In this document: positions 26,343 to 35,083 of the stretch, piece by piece
Layout: every line of letters begins with the position of its first letter
Position numbering within the stretch: position 1 is the stretch's first letter
Source: Comamonadaceae bacterium 2FH
GTDB taxonomy: Bacteria > Pseudomonadota > Gammaproteobacteria > Burkholderiales > Burkholderiaceae_C
DNA: 64,000 nucleotides
Direction: 5' to 3'
NCBI GenBank assembly: GCA_005503335.1
Contig: SCMQ01000025.1
Span: forward strand, 1 to 64,000
The notes under the pieces: model-generated
Databases searched by the model: none
Told to the model about the DNA's origin: nothing
The model's input: the letters and a program-made list of their open reading frames with translations, nothing else
Translations under genes and position numbers: made by a program

Positions 26343-27581
26343 TCAACCCGGCGCGCAGCTGCGAAACCCCGCAAAGATGTCGTTGCGCTCGGGCGTGAAG
26401 AAGTTGCGGTACTTGGGGTGCGCCATGCGCGGCGCGGTGGCGCGGCTCGCGCCGCGCAGCACGGGGCGCGTGCCGAACCAGGGCGCCGAGTAGTCGCGGT
26501 AGGGATGGGGCGTGAAGCCCGGGAAGGCCTCGAAGGGGCTCGCGGTCCATTCCCAGACCCTGCCCCAGGCCAAACCCGGCTGCGTGACGGCCGCGCATTC
26601 CCATTCGGCCTCGCTGGGCAAGCGGCGGCCGGCCCAGCGGCACCAGGCCTGGGCCTCGTGCCAGCTCAGGTGGCAGGCCGGGTCCGCCGGGGCCAGCGGC
26701 TGCCAGCGGCCGAAGACCTGGCGCTGCCAACTGCCGCCTTCGCGGCGCAGGTAGCGCGGCGCGGTCAGGCCGGACTGCTGCAGCCATTGCCAGCCCTCGG
26801 GCGACCACCAGCGCGCATCGGCATAGCCGCCGGCCTCGACGAAGGGCAGGTAGCGCGCCCAGTCGACTGGCGCGGCATCGATCTCGAACGCGGCCAGTTC
26901 CACCGGCTGCGTGCCGTGCTCGTTGTCGAAGGCGAAGCCCTGCCCCGGCGCGCTGCCCAGGGTCCAGGCCTGGGCCGGCAGCCGCAGCACGCCGGTCCCC
27001 ATCGCGTCGCCCAGGGACCTGCCGGGAAACGCCGCCTCGCCCGGCAGCGCCAGGCCCAGGGCCTGCGCCATGTAGACCGCGGCCTCGGCGTGCATGTCCT
27101 CGTGGAACAAGGCCAGGCGCAAGAAATAGAGCGAGGCGTCGTCCTCGGCACTCTCGGCCAGCAGGGCCAGGGTCTGCTCCTGCACGGCCTGCAGGTAGGC
27201 GCGCGTGGCCGCGGCGCCCGGCAGCGGCAGCTGCCAGCGGCTGTCGTGCGGCACCTGGCCGGAGTGGTAGAGCGCGTCGGCACCGGCCAGGCGCGAGGAC
27301 GGGCGGGGGATGTCGGGGTCGCAGGCCACGCCGCGCCCGCGCTCGCCGTTGCGCGCCAGCCACCATTCCTGGAACCAGGCGATGTGGCCCAGTTCCCAGA
27401 GCGGCGGATTGAGCTCGGGCGACAGCGGAACGGCGAAGCCGGTGGCGGCCAGCGCCGACTCGTAGGCCGCGAACAGCGCCAAGCTGCGCGCGCGGGTCTC
27501 GCGCAGCGCCTGCGCCAGATCGATGCGGCCGGCGCGGCGCGCGGCCTCGGCAGGGCTGGTGGTGGGAAGCGACGGCCTCAT
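26343..27581 (-). CDS. senA: Selenoneine synthase SenA (EgtB homologue)
   Basis: 412-residue non-heme iron enzyme of the EgtB/OvoA type. The N-terminal DinB-like domain supplies the iron ligands: H66 in LGHIAWF and H160-x3-H164 in HEDMHAE. The C-terminal formylglycine-enzyme-like (SUMF1) domain shows GRRLPSEAEWE, WEWTASPF and a GFR end. EgtB joins cysteine-type thiols to hercynine; SenA uses a selenosugar and, after C-Se cleavage, gives selenoneine. I call SenA rather than EgtB because senB and a selD homologue lie immediately next door. Its start codon is 17 bases from the divergent senB start. Confidence 0.88.
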   Translation of the reverse strand: MRPSLPTTSPAEAARRAGRIDLAQALRETRARSLALFAAYESALAATGFAVPLSPELNPPLWELGHIAWFQEWWLARNGERGRGVACDPDIPRPSSRLAGADALYHSGQVPHDSRWQLPLPGAAATRAYLQAVQEQTLALLAESAEDDASLYFLRLALFHEDMHAEAAVYMAQALGLALPGEAAFPGRSLGDAMGTGVLRLPAQAWTLGSAPGQGFAFDNEHGTQPVELAAFEIDAAPVDWARYLPFVEAGGYADARWWSPEGWQWLQQSGLTAPRYLRREGGSWQRQVFGRWQPLAPADPACHLSWHEAQAWCRWAGRRLPSEAEWECAAVTQPGLAWGRVWEWTASPFEAFPGFTPHPYRDYSAPWFGTRPVLRGASRATAPRMAHPKYRNFFTPERNDIFAGFRSCAPG

Positions 27582-27598
27582 GGCGTTATAAACCCGTC

Positions 27599-28600
27599 AT
27601 GCAGAAGAAGACATCGGTGGTCATCGTCAGCCCGGCGCTCGCCAATGCCAACAACGGCAACTGGCAGACCGCCTGGCGTTGGCAGCGCATGCTGTCGCCG
27701 CTCTATCCTACCCGCATCGTCCGCGAATGGCACCACGACCCCGGCACCGGGCCGGATGCGGTGATGCTGGCGCTGCACGCGCGCCGCTCGGCCCTCTCCA
27801 TCGCCGACTGGGCGCGCGCCCATCGCGGCCGCGGCCTGGCCGTGGTGCTGACCGGCACCGACCTGTACCGCGATATCCAGACCGACGCCGAGGCCCAGCA
27901 ATCGCTGGCGCTGGCGCAGCGCCTGGTGGTGCTGCAGGAGCGCGGGCCCGAGGCCCTGCCAGAGGCGCTGCGCCCCAAGGCACGCGTGATCTTCCAGTCG
28001 ACCACGGCGCGCCAGGCCCTGCCCAAGACCGGCCAGCACCTGCGCGCCGTGATGGTGGGCCACCTGCGCGAGGAGAAGTCGCCGCAGACCCTGTTCCAGG
28101 CGGCCCACCTGCTGCGCGACGAGACCGACATCCGGATCGACCATGTGGGCGAGGCGCTGGACACGGCGCTGGGCGCCCAGGCCTGCCTCGCGGCCGGGGA
28201 ATGCCCGGGCTACCACTGGCTAGGCGGGCTGCCGCACGAGACCGTGCGCCGGCGCATACAGCGCGCCCATGTGCTGGTGCACGCCAGCCGCATGGAGGGC
28301 GGCGCCCATGTGGTGATGGAGGCCGTGGCCAGCGGCACGCCGGTGCTGGCCTCGCGCGTGCCGGGCAACGTGGGCATGCTGGGCGAGGATTACGAGGGCT
28401 ATTTCGAGCATGGCGACGCGCGCGCCCTGGCGGCCCTGCTCAGGCGCTGCCGCGCCGGCCTGCAACACCCGGCCAACCCTGGGGACGACCTGCTGGGCCG
28501 GCTTCGCGCACAATGCCAGCTTCGCGCCCCCCTGTTCGACCCCGCCGCCGAGCAGGCCGCCCTGCGCCAACTGGTTCAAGACTTGCTGGAGATGCCATGA
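27599..28600 (+). CDS. senB: Selenosugar synthase SenB (GT4-like glycosyltransferase)
   Basis: 333 residues with a GT-B glycosyltransferase fold. The N-terminal part (VVIVSPALANANNGNWQTAWRW) is typical of the TIGR04348-like family linked to selD; the C-terminal part has the GT4 donor motif EGGAHVVMEAVASGTPVLAS around E233. In characterised sen pathways SenB uses a UDP-sugar and selenophosphate to make a selenosugar, the Se donor for SenA. ATG 27599 matches the conserved N-terminus. Its stop overlaps the start of senC (ATGA). Confidence 0.88.
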   Translation: MQKKTSVVIVSPALANANNGNWQTAWRWQRMLSPLYPTRIVREWHHDPGTGPDAVMLALHARRSALSIADWARAHRGRGLAVVLTGTDLYRDIQTDAEAQQSLALAQRLVVLQERGPEALPEALRPKARVIFQSTTARQALPKTGQHLRAVMVGHLREEKSPQTLFQAAHLLRDETDIRIDHVGEALDTALGAQACLAAGECPGYHWLGGLPHETVRRRIQRAHVLVHASRMEGGAHVVMEAVASGTPVLASRVPGNVGMLGEDYEGYFEHGDARALAALLRRCRAGLQHPANPGDDLLGRLRAQCQLRAPLFDPAAEQAALRQLVQDLLEMP

Positions 28601-29667
28601 CCACCCCTGCCTCGCCCCTCGCCGCCGCCCAGCCGCGCCTGACCTCGCTCTCGCACGGCGGCGGCTGCGGCTGCAAGATCGCCCCCGGCGTGCTGTCCGA
28701 GATCCTCAAGGGCACGACCCAGATGCCCATCCCCAAGGAGCTGCTGGTCGGCATCGAGACCGCGGACGACGCGGCCGTCTACCAGCTCAACGACGAGCAG
28801 GCGCTGATCGCCACCACCGACTTCTTCATGCCCATCGTCGACGACCCGTTCGACTTCGGCCGCATCGCCGCGACCAACGCCATCTCCGACGTCTACGCCA
28901 TGGGCGGCCAGCCGATCATGGCGCTGGCCCTGGTCGGCATGCCGATCAACGTGCTGTCCACCGAGACCATAGGCAGGATCCTCGAAGGCGGCGCCTCGGT
29001 CTGCCGCACGGCCGGCATCCCGATCGCGGGCGGCCACACCATCGACTCGGTCGAGCCCATCTACGGCCTGGTGGCGCTGGGCCTGGTGCATCCCAAGCGC
29101 GTCAAGCGCAACGCCGACGCGCGGCCCGGCGACCGCCTGGTGCTGGGCAAGCCGCTGGGCGTGGGCGTGCTCTCGGCCGCGCTCAAGAAGGACGCGCTGC
29201 CCGCCGAGGGCTATGCGCAGATGATCGCCAACACCACCAAGCTCAACACCCCGGGCCCCGAGCTCGCCGCCCTGCCCGGCGTGCATGCCCTGACCGACGT
29301 GACCGGCTTCGGCCTGGCCGGCCATGCGCTGGAGCTGGCGCGCGGCGCCCAGTGCACGGTGCGCCTGGACTGGGCCCGGGTGCCGCTGCTGGCCGGCGTG
29401 CGCGAGCTGGCCGCCCAGGGCATGGTGACCGGCGCCTCGGGTCGCAACTGGGCCGGCTACGGCGCCGAGGTGCAGCTGCCCGCCGGCTTCGACCCGGCCG
29501 ACCAGGCCCTCCTGAGTGACCCCCAGACCAGCGGTGGCCTGCTGGTCTCCTGTGACGCGGACAGCGTGGACCAGGTGCTCGCGGTGTTCCAGCGCCACGG
29601 CTTCGAGCGCGCGGCCGTGGTCGGCGAGGTGCTGCCCGCGGGCGAGAAGCGACTGGTGGTGGGCTGA
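28597..29667 (+). CDS. senC: Selenophosphate synthetase SenC/SelD
   Basis: 356 residues. ATP-dependent selenide, water dikinase producing selenophosphate. The catalytic loop is GGGC24GCK27 with Cys, not Sec, at the reactive position; then DDAAVY, TTDFFMPIVDDPFDFGRIAATNAISDVYAMGG, AGGHTIDSVEP, TDVTGFGLAGH and LLSDPQTSGGLL. Length and motifs equal E. coli SelD. As the third gene of the sen cluster it is best called SenC, though it could also feed selenocysteine or selenouridine synthesis. It overlaps senB by 4 bases and converges on cutA. Confidence 0.9.
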   Translation: MTTPASPLAAAQPRLTSLSHGGGCGCKIAPGVLSEILKGTTQMPIPKELLVGIETADDAAVYQLNDEQALIATTDFFMPIVDDPFDFGRIAATNAISDVYAMGGQPIMALALVGMPINVLSTETIGRILEGGASVCRTAGIPIAGGHTIDSVEPIYGLVALGLVHPKRVKRNADARPGDRLVLGKPLGVGVLSAALKKDALPAEGYAQMIANTTKLNTPGPELAALPGVHALTDVTGFGLAGHALELARGAQCTVRLDWARVPLLAGVRELAAQGMVTGASGRNWAGYGAEVQLPAGFDPADQALLSDPQTSGGLLVSCDADSVDQVLAVFQRHGFERAAVVGEVLPAGEKRLVVG

Positions 29668-29684
29668 GCGAGCCTCAGCCCACC
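29658..29684. terminator. Bidirectional stem-loop between senC and cutA
   Basis: A perfect 11-bp inverted repeat GGTGGGCTGAG (29658-29668) and CTCAGCCCACC (29674-29684) spans both stop codons with a 5-base loop. No T run follows on either strand, so any termination would be weak or Rho-assisted. Confidence 0.45.
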
Positions 29685-30010
29685 GTTTCCGCGCGCACCC
29701 AGTCGGCGTAGGCGCGCGAAGCCTGCAACGGGCTCAGCAGCCACTGCGGCAGCGCGTAGGGGTGCTGCGCCGCGACCATCTCGTGCAGGGCCGGCTCGCA
29801 GCCCGGCGCGGTCTTGAAGGTGACGCGCCACTCGGCCTCCTCGCAGACGCGGCCCTGCCAGCGGTAGACCGAGGTGATGGGCTGCGCGTCGACCTGCACG
29901 CAGGCCGCCAGGCGCGCGGTCAGCGCCGCGCGGGCCAGCGCCAGCCCCTGCTCGCGCTCGGGCACGGTGGTGGTGATGCTGAGGATGGAGGGGGCGTCGG
30001 TCTCGGCCAT
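29675..30010 (-). CDS. cutA: Divalent-cation tolerance protein CutA
   Basis: 111 residues of the CutA1 family, a very stable trimeric ferredoxin-like fold. Signatures: ITTTVPEREQGLALARAALTARLAACVQV, SVYRWQGRVCEEAEWRVTFKT, and the C-terminal HPYALPQWLL. Length is normal. Linked historically to copper tolerance; the molecular role is unclear. It converges with senC, their stop codons 8 bases apart. Confidence 0.92.
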   Translation of the reverse strand: MAETDAPSILSITTTVPEREQGLALARAALTARLAACVQVDAQPITSVYRWQGRVCEEAEWRVTFKTAPGCEPALHEMVAAQHPYALPQWLLSPLQASRAYADWVRAETVG

Positions 30011-30051
30011 GGGTCGGCTCCGGTTCGGACGCCGACCATTATGGTCCCGGC

Positions 30052-31389
30052 TCAGCGCACCAGGCAGGGCCGCTTGTTGTCGAAGCGCCAGCCCGGGATC
30101 AGGTACTGCATGGCGATGGCGTCGTCGCGCGCCCCCAGGCCATGCTGCAGGTAGAGCTGGTGGGCCTTCTCGACTTCGGCCATGTCCAGCTCCACGCCCA
30201 GGCCCGGCTTGTTCGGAACGTCGACATAGCCGCCCTTGATCTGCAGCGGCTCGCGGGTCAGGCGCTGGCCGTCCTGCCAGATCCAGTGGGTGTCGATCGC
30301 CGTCACCTTGCCCGGCGCGGCCGCGCCCACATGGGTGAACATGGCCAGCGAGATGTCGAAATGGTTGTTGGAGTGCGAGCCCCAGGTCAGGCCCCAGTCG
30401 CGGCAGGTCTGGGCCACGCGGACCGAGCCGGCCATGGTCCAGAAATGCGGGTCGGCCAGCGGGATGTCCACCGCCTGCAGCGACAGCGCATGGGCCATCT
30501 GCCGCCAGTCGGTGGCGATCATGTTGGTCGCGGTCGGCAAGCCCGTGGCGCGGCGGAACTCGGCCATCACCTCGCGGCCGGAGAAGCCCTCCTCGGCGCC
30601 GCAGGGGTCCTCGGCGTAGGCGATCACGCCGTGCATGTCGCGCATCAGGCGGATTGCGTCCCTGAGCAGCCAGCCGCCGTTGGGGTCGAGCGTGACGCGC
30701 GCCTCGGGAAAGCGCGCGTGCAGCGCGCGGATGGCCTCAACCTCTTCCTCGCCGCGCAGCACGCCGCCCTTGAGCTTGAAGTCCTGGAAGCCGTAGCGGG
30801 CCTGGGCCGCCTCGGCCAGGCGCACCACGGCCTCGGGCGTCATCGCGGCCTCGTGGCGCAGGCGCAGCCAGTCGTCGGCGGCCTCGGGCTCGCTAGCCCC
30901 ATCGGCATACGGCAGGTCGGTCTTGGTGCGGTCGCCGACGAAGAACAGGTAGCCCAGCATCTGCACGCGCTCGCGTTGCTGGCCCTCGCCGAGCAGGGCC
31001 GCCACCGGCACGCCCAGGTGCTGGCCCTGCAGGTCCAGCAGCGCGCTTTCCACGGCCGTGACGGCGTGGATGGTGGTGCGCAGGTCGAAGGTCTGCAGGC
31101 CGCGGCCGCCCGCGTCGCGGTCGGCGAAGCGCGCGCGCATCTCGTTGAGGATGGCCTGCAACTGGCCGATGGGGCGGCCCTCGACGATGGCACGGGCGTC
31201 CTCCAGCGTCTGGCGGATCTTCTCGCCGCCGGGCACCTCGCCCAGGCCGGTGTGGCCGGCGTTGTCGGTGACGATGACGATGTTGCGGGTGAAGAAGGGC
31301 GCATGCGCGCCCGAGAGGTTGAGCAGCATACCGTCGCGCCCCGCCACGGGGACGACGCGCATCTGCTGGATGCGGGGAGTGGTGGTCAT
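30052..31389 (-). CDS. gudD: Glucarate dehydratase GudD
   Basis: 445 residues, the normal length, of the enolase superfamily. It dehydrates D-glucarate (and idarate) to 5-dehydro-4-deoxyglucarate. Visible: FKLKGG with the KxK bases, TLDPNGGW and AYAEDPCG metal ligands, ATNMIATDW, and [15 protein letters not shown] with the catalytic His. ATG 31389 lies 2 bases after the binding-protein stop; the longer open frame reaching 32310 overlaps that gene. Third gene of the kdgD-Bug-gudD operon. Confidence 0.93.
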   Translation of the reverse strand: MTTTPRIQQMRVVPVAGRDGMLLNLSGAHAPFFTRNIVIVTDNAGHTGLGEVPGGEKIRQTLEDARAIVEGRPIGQLQAILNEMRARFADRDAGGRGLQTFDLRTTIHAVTAVESALLDLQGQHLGVPVAALLGEGQQRERVQMLGYLFFVGDRTKTDLPYADGASEPEAADDWLRLRHEAAMTPEAVVRLAEAAQARYGFQDFKLKGGVLRGEEEVEAIRALHARFPEARVTLDPNGGWLLRDAIRLMRDMHGVIAYAEDPCGAEEGFSGREVMAEFRRATGLPTATNMIATDWRQMAHALSLQAVDIPLADPHFWTMAGSVRVAQTCRDWGLTWGSHSNNHFDISLAMFTHVGAAAPGKVTAIDTHWIWQDGQRLTREPLQIKGGYVDVPNKPGLGVELDMAEVEKAHQLYLQHGLGARDDAIAMQYLIPGWRFDNKRPCLVR

Positions 31390-31391
31390 GG

Positions 31392-32342
31392 TCAGTCGGC
31401 GGTGATCTTGCGGCTGGTGATCAGCTTCTGCCAGCGGGCGTACTCGGCGGCCTGGTAGGCGGCGAACTGCTCGGGCGTGTTGAGCACCATCTCGAAGCCC
31501 AGCTCCAGCAGCTTCGGCGTCACCTGCGGGTCGCTCAGGGCGGCCACGATGGCGGCGTGCAGGCGCTTCTTCACCTCGGCGGGCAGGCCGCGCGGCGCGG
31601 CGATGGCCTGCCACGAATAGACGTTGGCGTCCTTGACGCCGCCTTCTTCCAGCGTGGGCACGGCGGGCAGCAGGGGCGAGCGCTTGGCGCTGGTGATGGC
31701 CAGGGCCTTGAGCTTGCCGGCCTTGATCTGCGGCATGGCGGTGTTGATGTTCATGAAGGACGCATCGACCTGGTTGCCCAGCAGGTCCGTCATGACCGGG
31801 CCGCCGCCCTTGTAGGGCACATGGATGCCGGAGGTCGCGGTCTGCAGCCAGAACAGCTCGGCCGTCAGGTGGTCGCTGCTGCCGTTGCCCGAGGAGGCGA
31901 AGGTCATCTTGCCGGGGTTGGCCTTCTGGTAGGCGATCACGTCGGCCAGCGACTTGTGCGCCGAGGCGGCGGGCACCACCAGCACGTTGGGCGCCTGCAC
32001 GGCCACGGTGATCGGATCGAGGTCCTTGAGCGCGTCGTAGGGCACCTTGATCAGGTGCGGCGCGATCACGAAGGGACCGAGCGACGACACCAGCAGCGTG
32101 TAGCCGTCGGCCGGCGCGCGCGCCACCTGGGCCGCGCCTATGGTGCCGGTGGCGCCGGCCTTGTTCTCCACGATCACCGTGCCGCCGAGCTTCTCGGGCA
32201 TCTTGCTCGACAGGGTGCGGGCGATCAGGTCGGTGGAGCCGCCCGGCGGGAACGGCACCACCAGCGTGACCGGCTTCTCGGGCCAGGCCAGGGCCGAGGT
32301 CATGGCGCACGCGGCGGCCAGGGAAAGCAACAGCTTTTTCAT
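31392..32342 (-). CDS. Bug/TctC-type periplasmic binding protein of the glucarate operon
   Basis: 316 residues with a signal peptide ending in ALA, then [23 protein letters not shown], the family start. [24 protein letters not shown] and [19 protein letters not shown] are the standard blocks. Such proteins bind carboxylic acids and work with tripartite tricarboxylate (TctAB) transporters, whose membrane genes are not adjacent. Its place between kdgD and gudD suggests glucarate or galactarate as ligand. Confidence 0.9.
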   Translation of the reverse strand: MKKLLLSLAAACAMTSALAWPEKPVTLVVPFPPGGSTDLIARTLSSKMPEKLGGTVIVENKAGATGTIGAAQVARAPADGYTLLVSSLGPFVIAPHLIKVPYDALKDLDPITVAVQAPNVLVVPAASAHKSLADVIAYQKANPGKMTFASSGNGSSDHLTAELFWLQTATSGIHVPYKGGGPVMTDLLGNQVDASFMNINTAMPQIKAGKLKALAITSAKRSPLLPAVPTLEEGGVKDANVYSWQAIAAPRGLPAEVKKRLHAAIVAALSDPQVTPKLLELGFEMVLNTPEQFAAYQAAEYARWQKLITSRKITAD

Positions 32343-32378
32343 GAAGTCTCCTTTGTCAGCAGGGTCTCGATACAGGGC

Positions 32379-33290
32379 TTACTGCGGGCCCAGCTTGCGG
32401 ATCAGGGCGTCGAGCTGCTCGAGCTCGGCCGGCTTGAGCTCGGTCAGCGGCGCGCGCACCGGGCCGGCGTCGTGGCCGACCAGCTTGGCGCCGGCCTTGA
32501 CGATGCTGACCGCGTAGCCCGCGCCCTGGTTACGGATCCGCAGGTAGGGCATGAAGAAGTCCTTGAGCAGGCGATGCTGGGTCGCCATGTCGTCGGTGCG
32601 CACGGCCTCGTAGAAGTCCATCGCGGTCCTGGGGATGAAGTTGAACACCGCCGAGCTGTACACCGGCGTGCCCAGCGCCTTGTAGGCCGCGGCATAGACC
32701 TCGGCCGTGGGCAGGCCGCCCAGGTAGGCGAAGCGCTCGCCCATCTTCATGTAGATAGCGCTCATGAGCTCGATGTCGCCGATGCCGTCCTTGAAGCCTA
32801 TCAGGTTGGGGCAGCGCTCGGCCAGGATGGCCAGCGACTCGGGCGTGAGCTTGCAGACGTTGCGGTTGTAGACGATGACGCCGAACTTCACGCTCTTGCA
32901 GACCTGCTCCACATGGGCGATCAGGCCTTCCTGGCCGGCCTCGGTCAGGTAATGCGGCAGCAGCAGGATGCCGTGCGCGCCGGCGCGCTCGGCTTCCTGG
33001 GCGCACTGGATGGCAAAGCGCGTGGGGCCGCCGGCGCCGGCGATGATGGGCACCTTGCCGCGGCAGGTCTCGACGGCAGTCTTGATGATGGCCGGGTACT
33101 CGTCGCCGGTGAGCGAGAAGAACTCGCCGGTGCCGCCGGCGGCGAACAGGGCGCTGGCGCCGTAGGGGGCCAGCCACTCCAGGCGCTCGGCATAGCCGCG
33201 GGCGTTGAAGTCGCCCCGGGCGTCGAAGTCGGTCAGCGGGAACGACAGCAGGCCCTGGGACATGATGGACTTGAGTTCTTGCGGATTCAT
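32379..33290 (-). CDS. kdgD: 5-dehydro-4-deoxyglucarate dehydratase KdgD
   Basis: 303 residues, an aldolase-class (DapA-like) decarboxylating dehydratase forming 2,5-dioxopentanoate. Motifs: [21 protein letters not shown] with the catalytic Tyr, and IGFKDGIGD with the Schiff-base Lys. ATG 33290 ([10 protein letters not shown]) gives the standard length; the open frame runs on to 33359 over promoter-like sequence. First gene of the operon; with gudD it converts glucarate in two steps. The next enzyme, a semialdehyde dehydrogenase, is not in the window. Confidence 0.93.
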   Translation of the reverse strand: MNPQELKSIMSQGLLSFPLTDFDARGDFNARGYAERLEWLAPYGASALFAAGGTGEFFSLTGDEYPAIIKTAVETCRGKVPIIAGAGGPTRFAIQCAQEAERAGAHGILLLPHYLTEAGQEGLIAHVEQVCKSVKFGVIVYNRNVCKLTPESLAILAERCPNLIGFKDGIGDIELMSAIYMKMGERFAYLGGLPTAEVYAAAYKALGTPVYSSAVFNFIPRTAMDFYEAVRTDDMATQHRLLKDFFMPYLRIRNQGAGYAVSIVKAGAKLVGHDAGPVRAPLTELKPAELEQLDALIRKLGPQ

Positions 33291-33726
33291 GCTTGCGCTT
33301 TCAAGAAGGTGGGGTGAAGTTCGGGGCTCGACATTGTGTTGTACGTTGTCTGATGACATGAATTCTGATCAAGCACGCCCAAGCTGTCAAGCCCCAACCG
33401 AAAAATCACCTTCAATCCTCCCAGCGGCAAAACATACAGGGCCAGGAGCCTGTCGGACGTTGGGAGGATCATCCAAAAAACACCTTTATCCAAGCCACCA
33501 CGCCGCAATCCCCGCGCACCGCTGGCGATGCCCGAACAAGCGGGACGGCTCCAGCGAAGCAAGTCCATTGTTATATGATGTCTTATGTTTTAAACCTCAT
33601 CGGTTTGATCGCAGCAAGTGTGTTGGCGCAGGCGCGGGATCACGGGCGCCGAGAGAAGAACCGCTCTGGCGCCCTGGCGCCGGCCGGCTATAGTGAATCC
33701 AAGGGCCTTTTCTCAGGAGACGCGGC
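33291..33726. other. 436-base upstream region of the glucarate operon
   Basis: No supportable gene. Close to kdgD, 33332-33356 contains repeated TTGT elements and the small palindrome TGTC-tgat-GACA, a possible regulator site. An A/T-rich patch at 33570-33595 (TTATATGATGTCTTATG) could hold another regulatory element. No regulator gene lies beside the operon. A 93-codon minus-strand frame (33287-33568) overlapping kdgD lacks coding character. Confidence 0.4.
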
Positions 33727-33951
33727 ATGAGGACACCCCGGGAAGGCGAGCAACTGACCGCCGTCGACGGCCAGTCCTGGCGCGTGGCTTCGGTGTTCCA
33801 GGACGTCGAGGGCGAGGCCGACGAGGCCTACGACCCCGATTTCTTCCTGGTCACCCTGGTCCCGGTGCAGGCCGGTGCCGGGGCGGCCGGCATGGAGTTG
33901 GACAATGCCCAGTTCGAGGCCTTCTGCGAGACCCACGGCATCGCGCTTTGA
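33727..33951 (+). CDS. Small conserved-looking protein, unknown function
   Basis: 74 residues behind a strong AGGAG. Composition is acidic (MRTPREGEQLTAVDGQSWRVASVFQDVEGEADEAYDPDFFLVTLVP), with the look of a small beta-barrel fold; no membrane segment. I do not recognise a family. It stands alone before rpoH, ending 52 bases before the CIRCE element. Confidence 0.6.
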   Translation: MRTPREGEQLTAVDGQSWRVASVFQDVEGEADEAYDPDFFLVTLVPVQAGAGAAGMELDNAQFEAFCETHGIAL

Positions 33952-34003
33952 GGCGGGGCACCGTTTCGGCTCCGGAAACAGTCCGTTTCATTGAACTTTG
34001 CGC

Positions 34004-34030
34004 TTAGCACTCGTTCTCAGAGAGTGCTAA
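34004..34030 (+). promoter_or_regulatory. CIRCE element (HrcA operator) of rpoH
   Basis: TTAGCACTC (34004-34012), nine bases, GAGTGCTAA (34022-34030): a perfect match to the CIRCE consensus. A candidate promoter, TTAGCA (34004-34009) and TAATAT (34028-34033) at 18-base spacing, overlaps it, so HrcA binding would block rpoH transcription. Confidence 0.93.
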
Positions 34031-34060
34031 TATTTAGGCGTATTGGAAAGGACTGCTCGG

Positions 34061-34999
34061 ATGACGGCATTGACTGGATCTTCTGCGAACGCGGTGGCGC
34101 TGGCCAACCCCTGGGCGCTGGTGCCCTCGCTGGGCAATCTGGACGCCTATATCTCGGCCGTCAACCGCCTGCCCATGCTGACGCTGGAGCAGGAGCAGGA
34201 GTTCGCCCGCAAGCTGCGCGACGAGAACGACCTCGAGTCGGCCGGAAAGCTGGTGCTGTCGCACCTGCGCCTGGTGGTCTCGGTGTCGCGCCAGTACCTG
34301 GGCTACGGCCTGCCGCACGGCGACCTGATCCAGGAAGGCAACGTGGGCCTGATGAAGGCGGTCAAGCGCTTCGACCCGGACCAGGGCGTGCGCTTGGTCA
34401 GCTACGCGCTGCACTGGATCAAGGCCGAGATCCATGAATACATCCTGAAGAACTGGCGCATGGTCAAGGTGGCCACCACCAAGGCCCAGCGCAAGCTGTT
34501 CTTCAACCTGCGCTCGATGAAGCAGGGCTTCAAGGCCGAGGCGGACGCCGGCGAAGCCACGCACCGCGAGACCCTGAGCGAGCGCGAGATCGACGTGGTC
34601 GCGCACGAGCTCAAGGTCAAGCGCGAGGAAGTCGTGGAAATGGAAACCCGGCTGTCGGGCGGCGACGTGCTGCTGGACCCGGCCCCGTCTGACGACGGTG
34701 AGCAGGCCTTCGGCCCGATCGCCTACCTGGCCGACGCCAGCCACGAGCCCACGGCCATGATAGAGGCGCGCCAGCGCGACCTGCTGGCCAGCGACGGCAT
34801 CGCCACCGCGCTGCAGGCCCTGGACGGGCGCAGCCGCCGCATCGTCGAGGAGCGCTGGCTCAAGGTGCGCGACGACGGCACGGGCGGCATGACGCTGCAC
34901 GAGCTGGCGGCCGACTACGGCGTGAGCGCCGAGCGCATCCGCCAGATCGAGGTGGCGGCCATGAAGAAGATGAAAAAGGCGCTGGCGGCCTACGCCTGA
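34061..34999 (+). CDS. rpoH: Heat-shock sigma factor RpoH (sigma-32)
   Basis: 312 residues. Region 2 (GDLIQEGNVGLMKAVKRFDPDQGVRL and YALHWIKAEIHEYILKNW), the RpoH box QRKLFFNLR, and region 4 (TLHELAADYGVSAERIRQIE) are all present. It directs RNA polymerase to heat-shock promoters. ATG 34061 gives the standard N-terminus; a TTG at 34043 is the earliest alternative. Expression is probably HrcA-controlled through the CIRCE 30 bases upstream. Confidence 0.95.
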   Translation: MTALTGSSANAVALANPWALVPSLGNLDAYISAVNRLPMLTLEQEQEFARKLRDENDLESAGKLVLSHLRLVVSVSRQYLGYGLPHGDLIQEGNVGLMKAVKRFDPDQGVRLVSYALHWIKAEIHEYILKNWRMVKVATTKAQRKLFFNLRSMKQGFKAEADAGEATHRETLSEREIDVVAHELKVKREEVVEMETRLSGGDVLLDPAPSDDGEQAFGPIAYLADASHEPTAMIEARQRDLLASDGIATALQALDGRSRRIVEERWLKVRDDGTGGMTLHELAADYGVSAERIRQIEVAAMKKMKKALAAYA

Positions 35000-35021
35000 C
35001 AGCCCCGTCGATTTAGACTCG

Positions 35022-35052
35022 CAAGGCCCGGATTTCCGGGCCTTGTCTTTTT
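35022..35052 (+). terminator. Rho-independent terminator after rpoH
   Basis: CAAGGCCCGG (35022-35031), loop ATTT, CCGGGCCTTG (35036-35045), then TCTTTTT. A perfect 10-bp stem with a T run, 23 bases after the rpoH stop. Confidence 0.9.
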
Positions 35053-35083
35053 CCGCCGTCAACACAAGCAGAGAGGATTTCCG

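Noticed and set aside
26343-27581. Calling this gene egtB (ergothioneine)
   Set aside because: The fold and iron ligands fit EgtB, but the adjacent senB and selD homologues make selenoneine synthase the better assignment; EgtB activity is not excluded.
33287-33568. 93-codon minus-strand frame upstream of kdgD
   Set aside because: It overlaps the kdgD start by 4 bases and the likely operator; no ribosome-binding site, family or conserved look.
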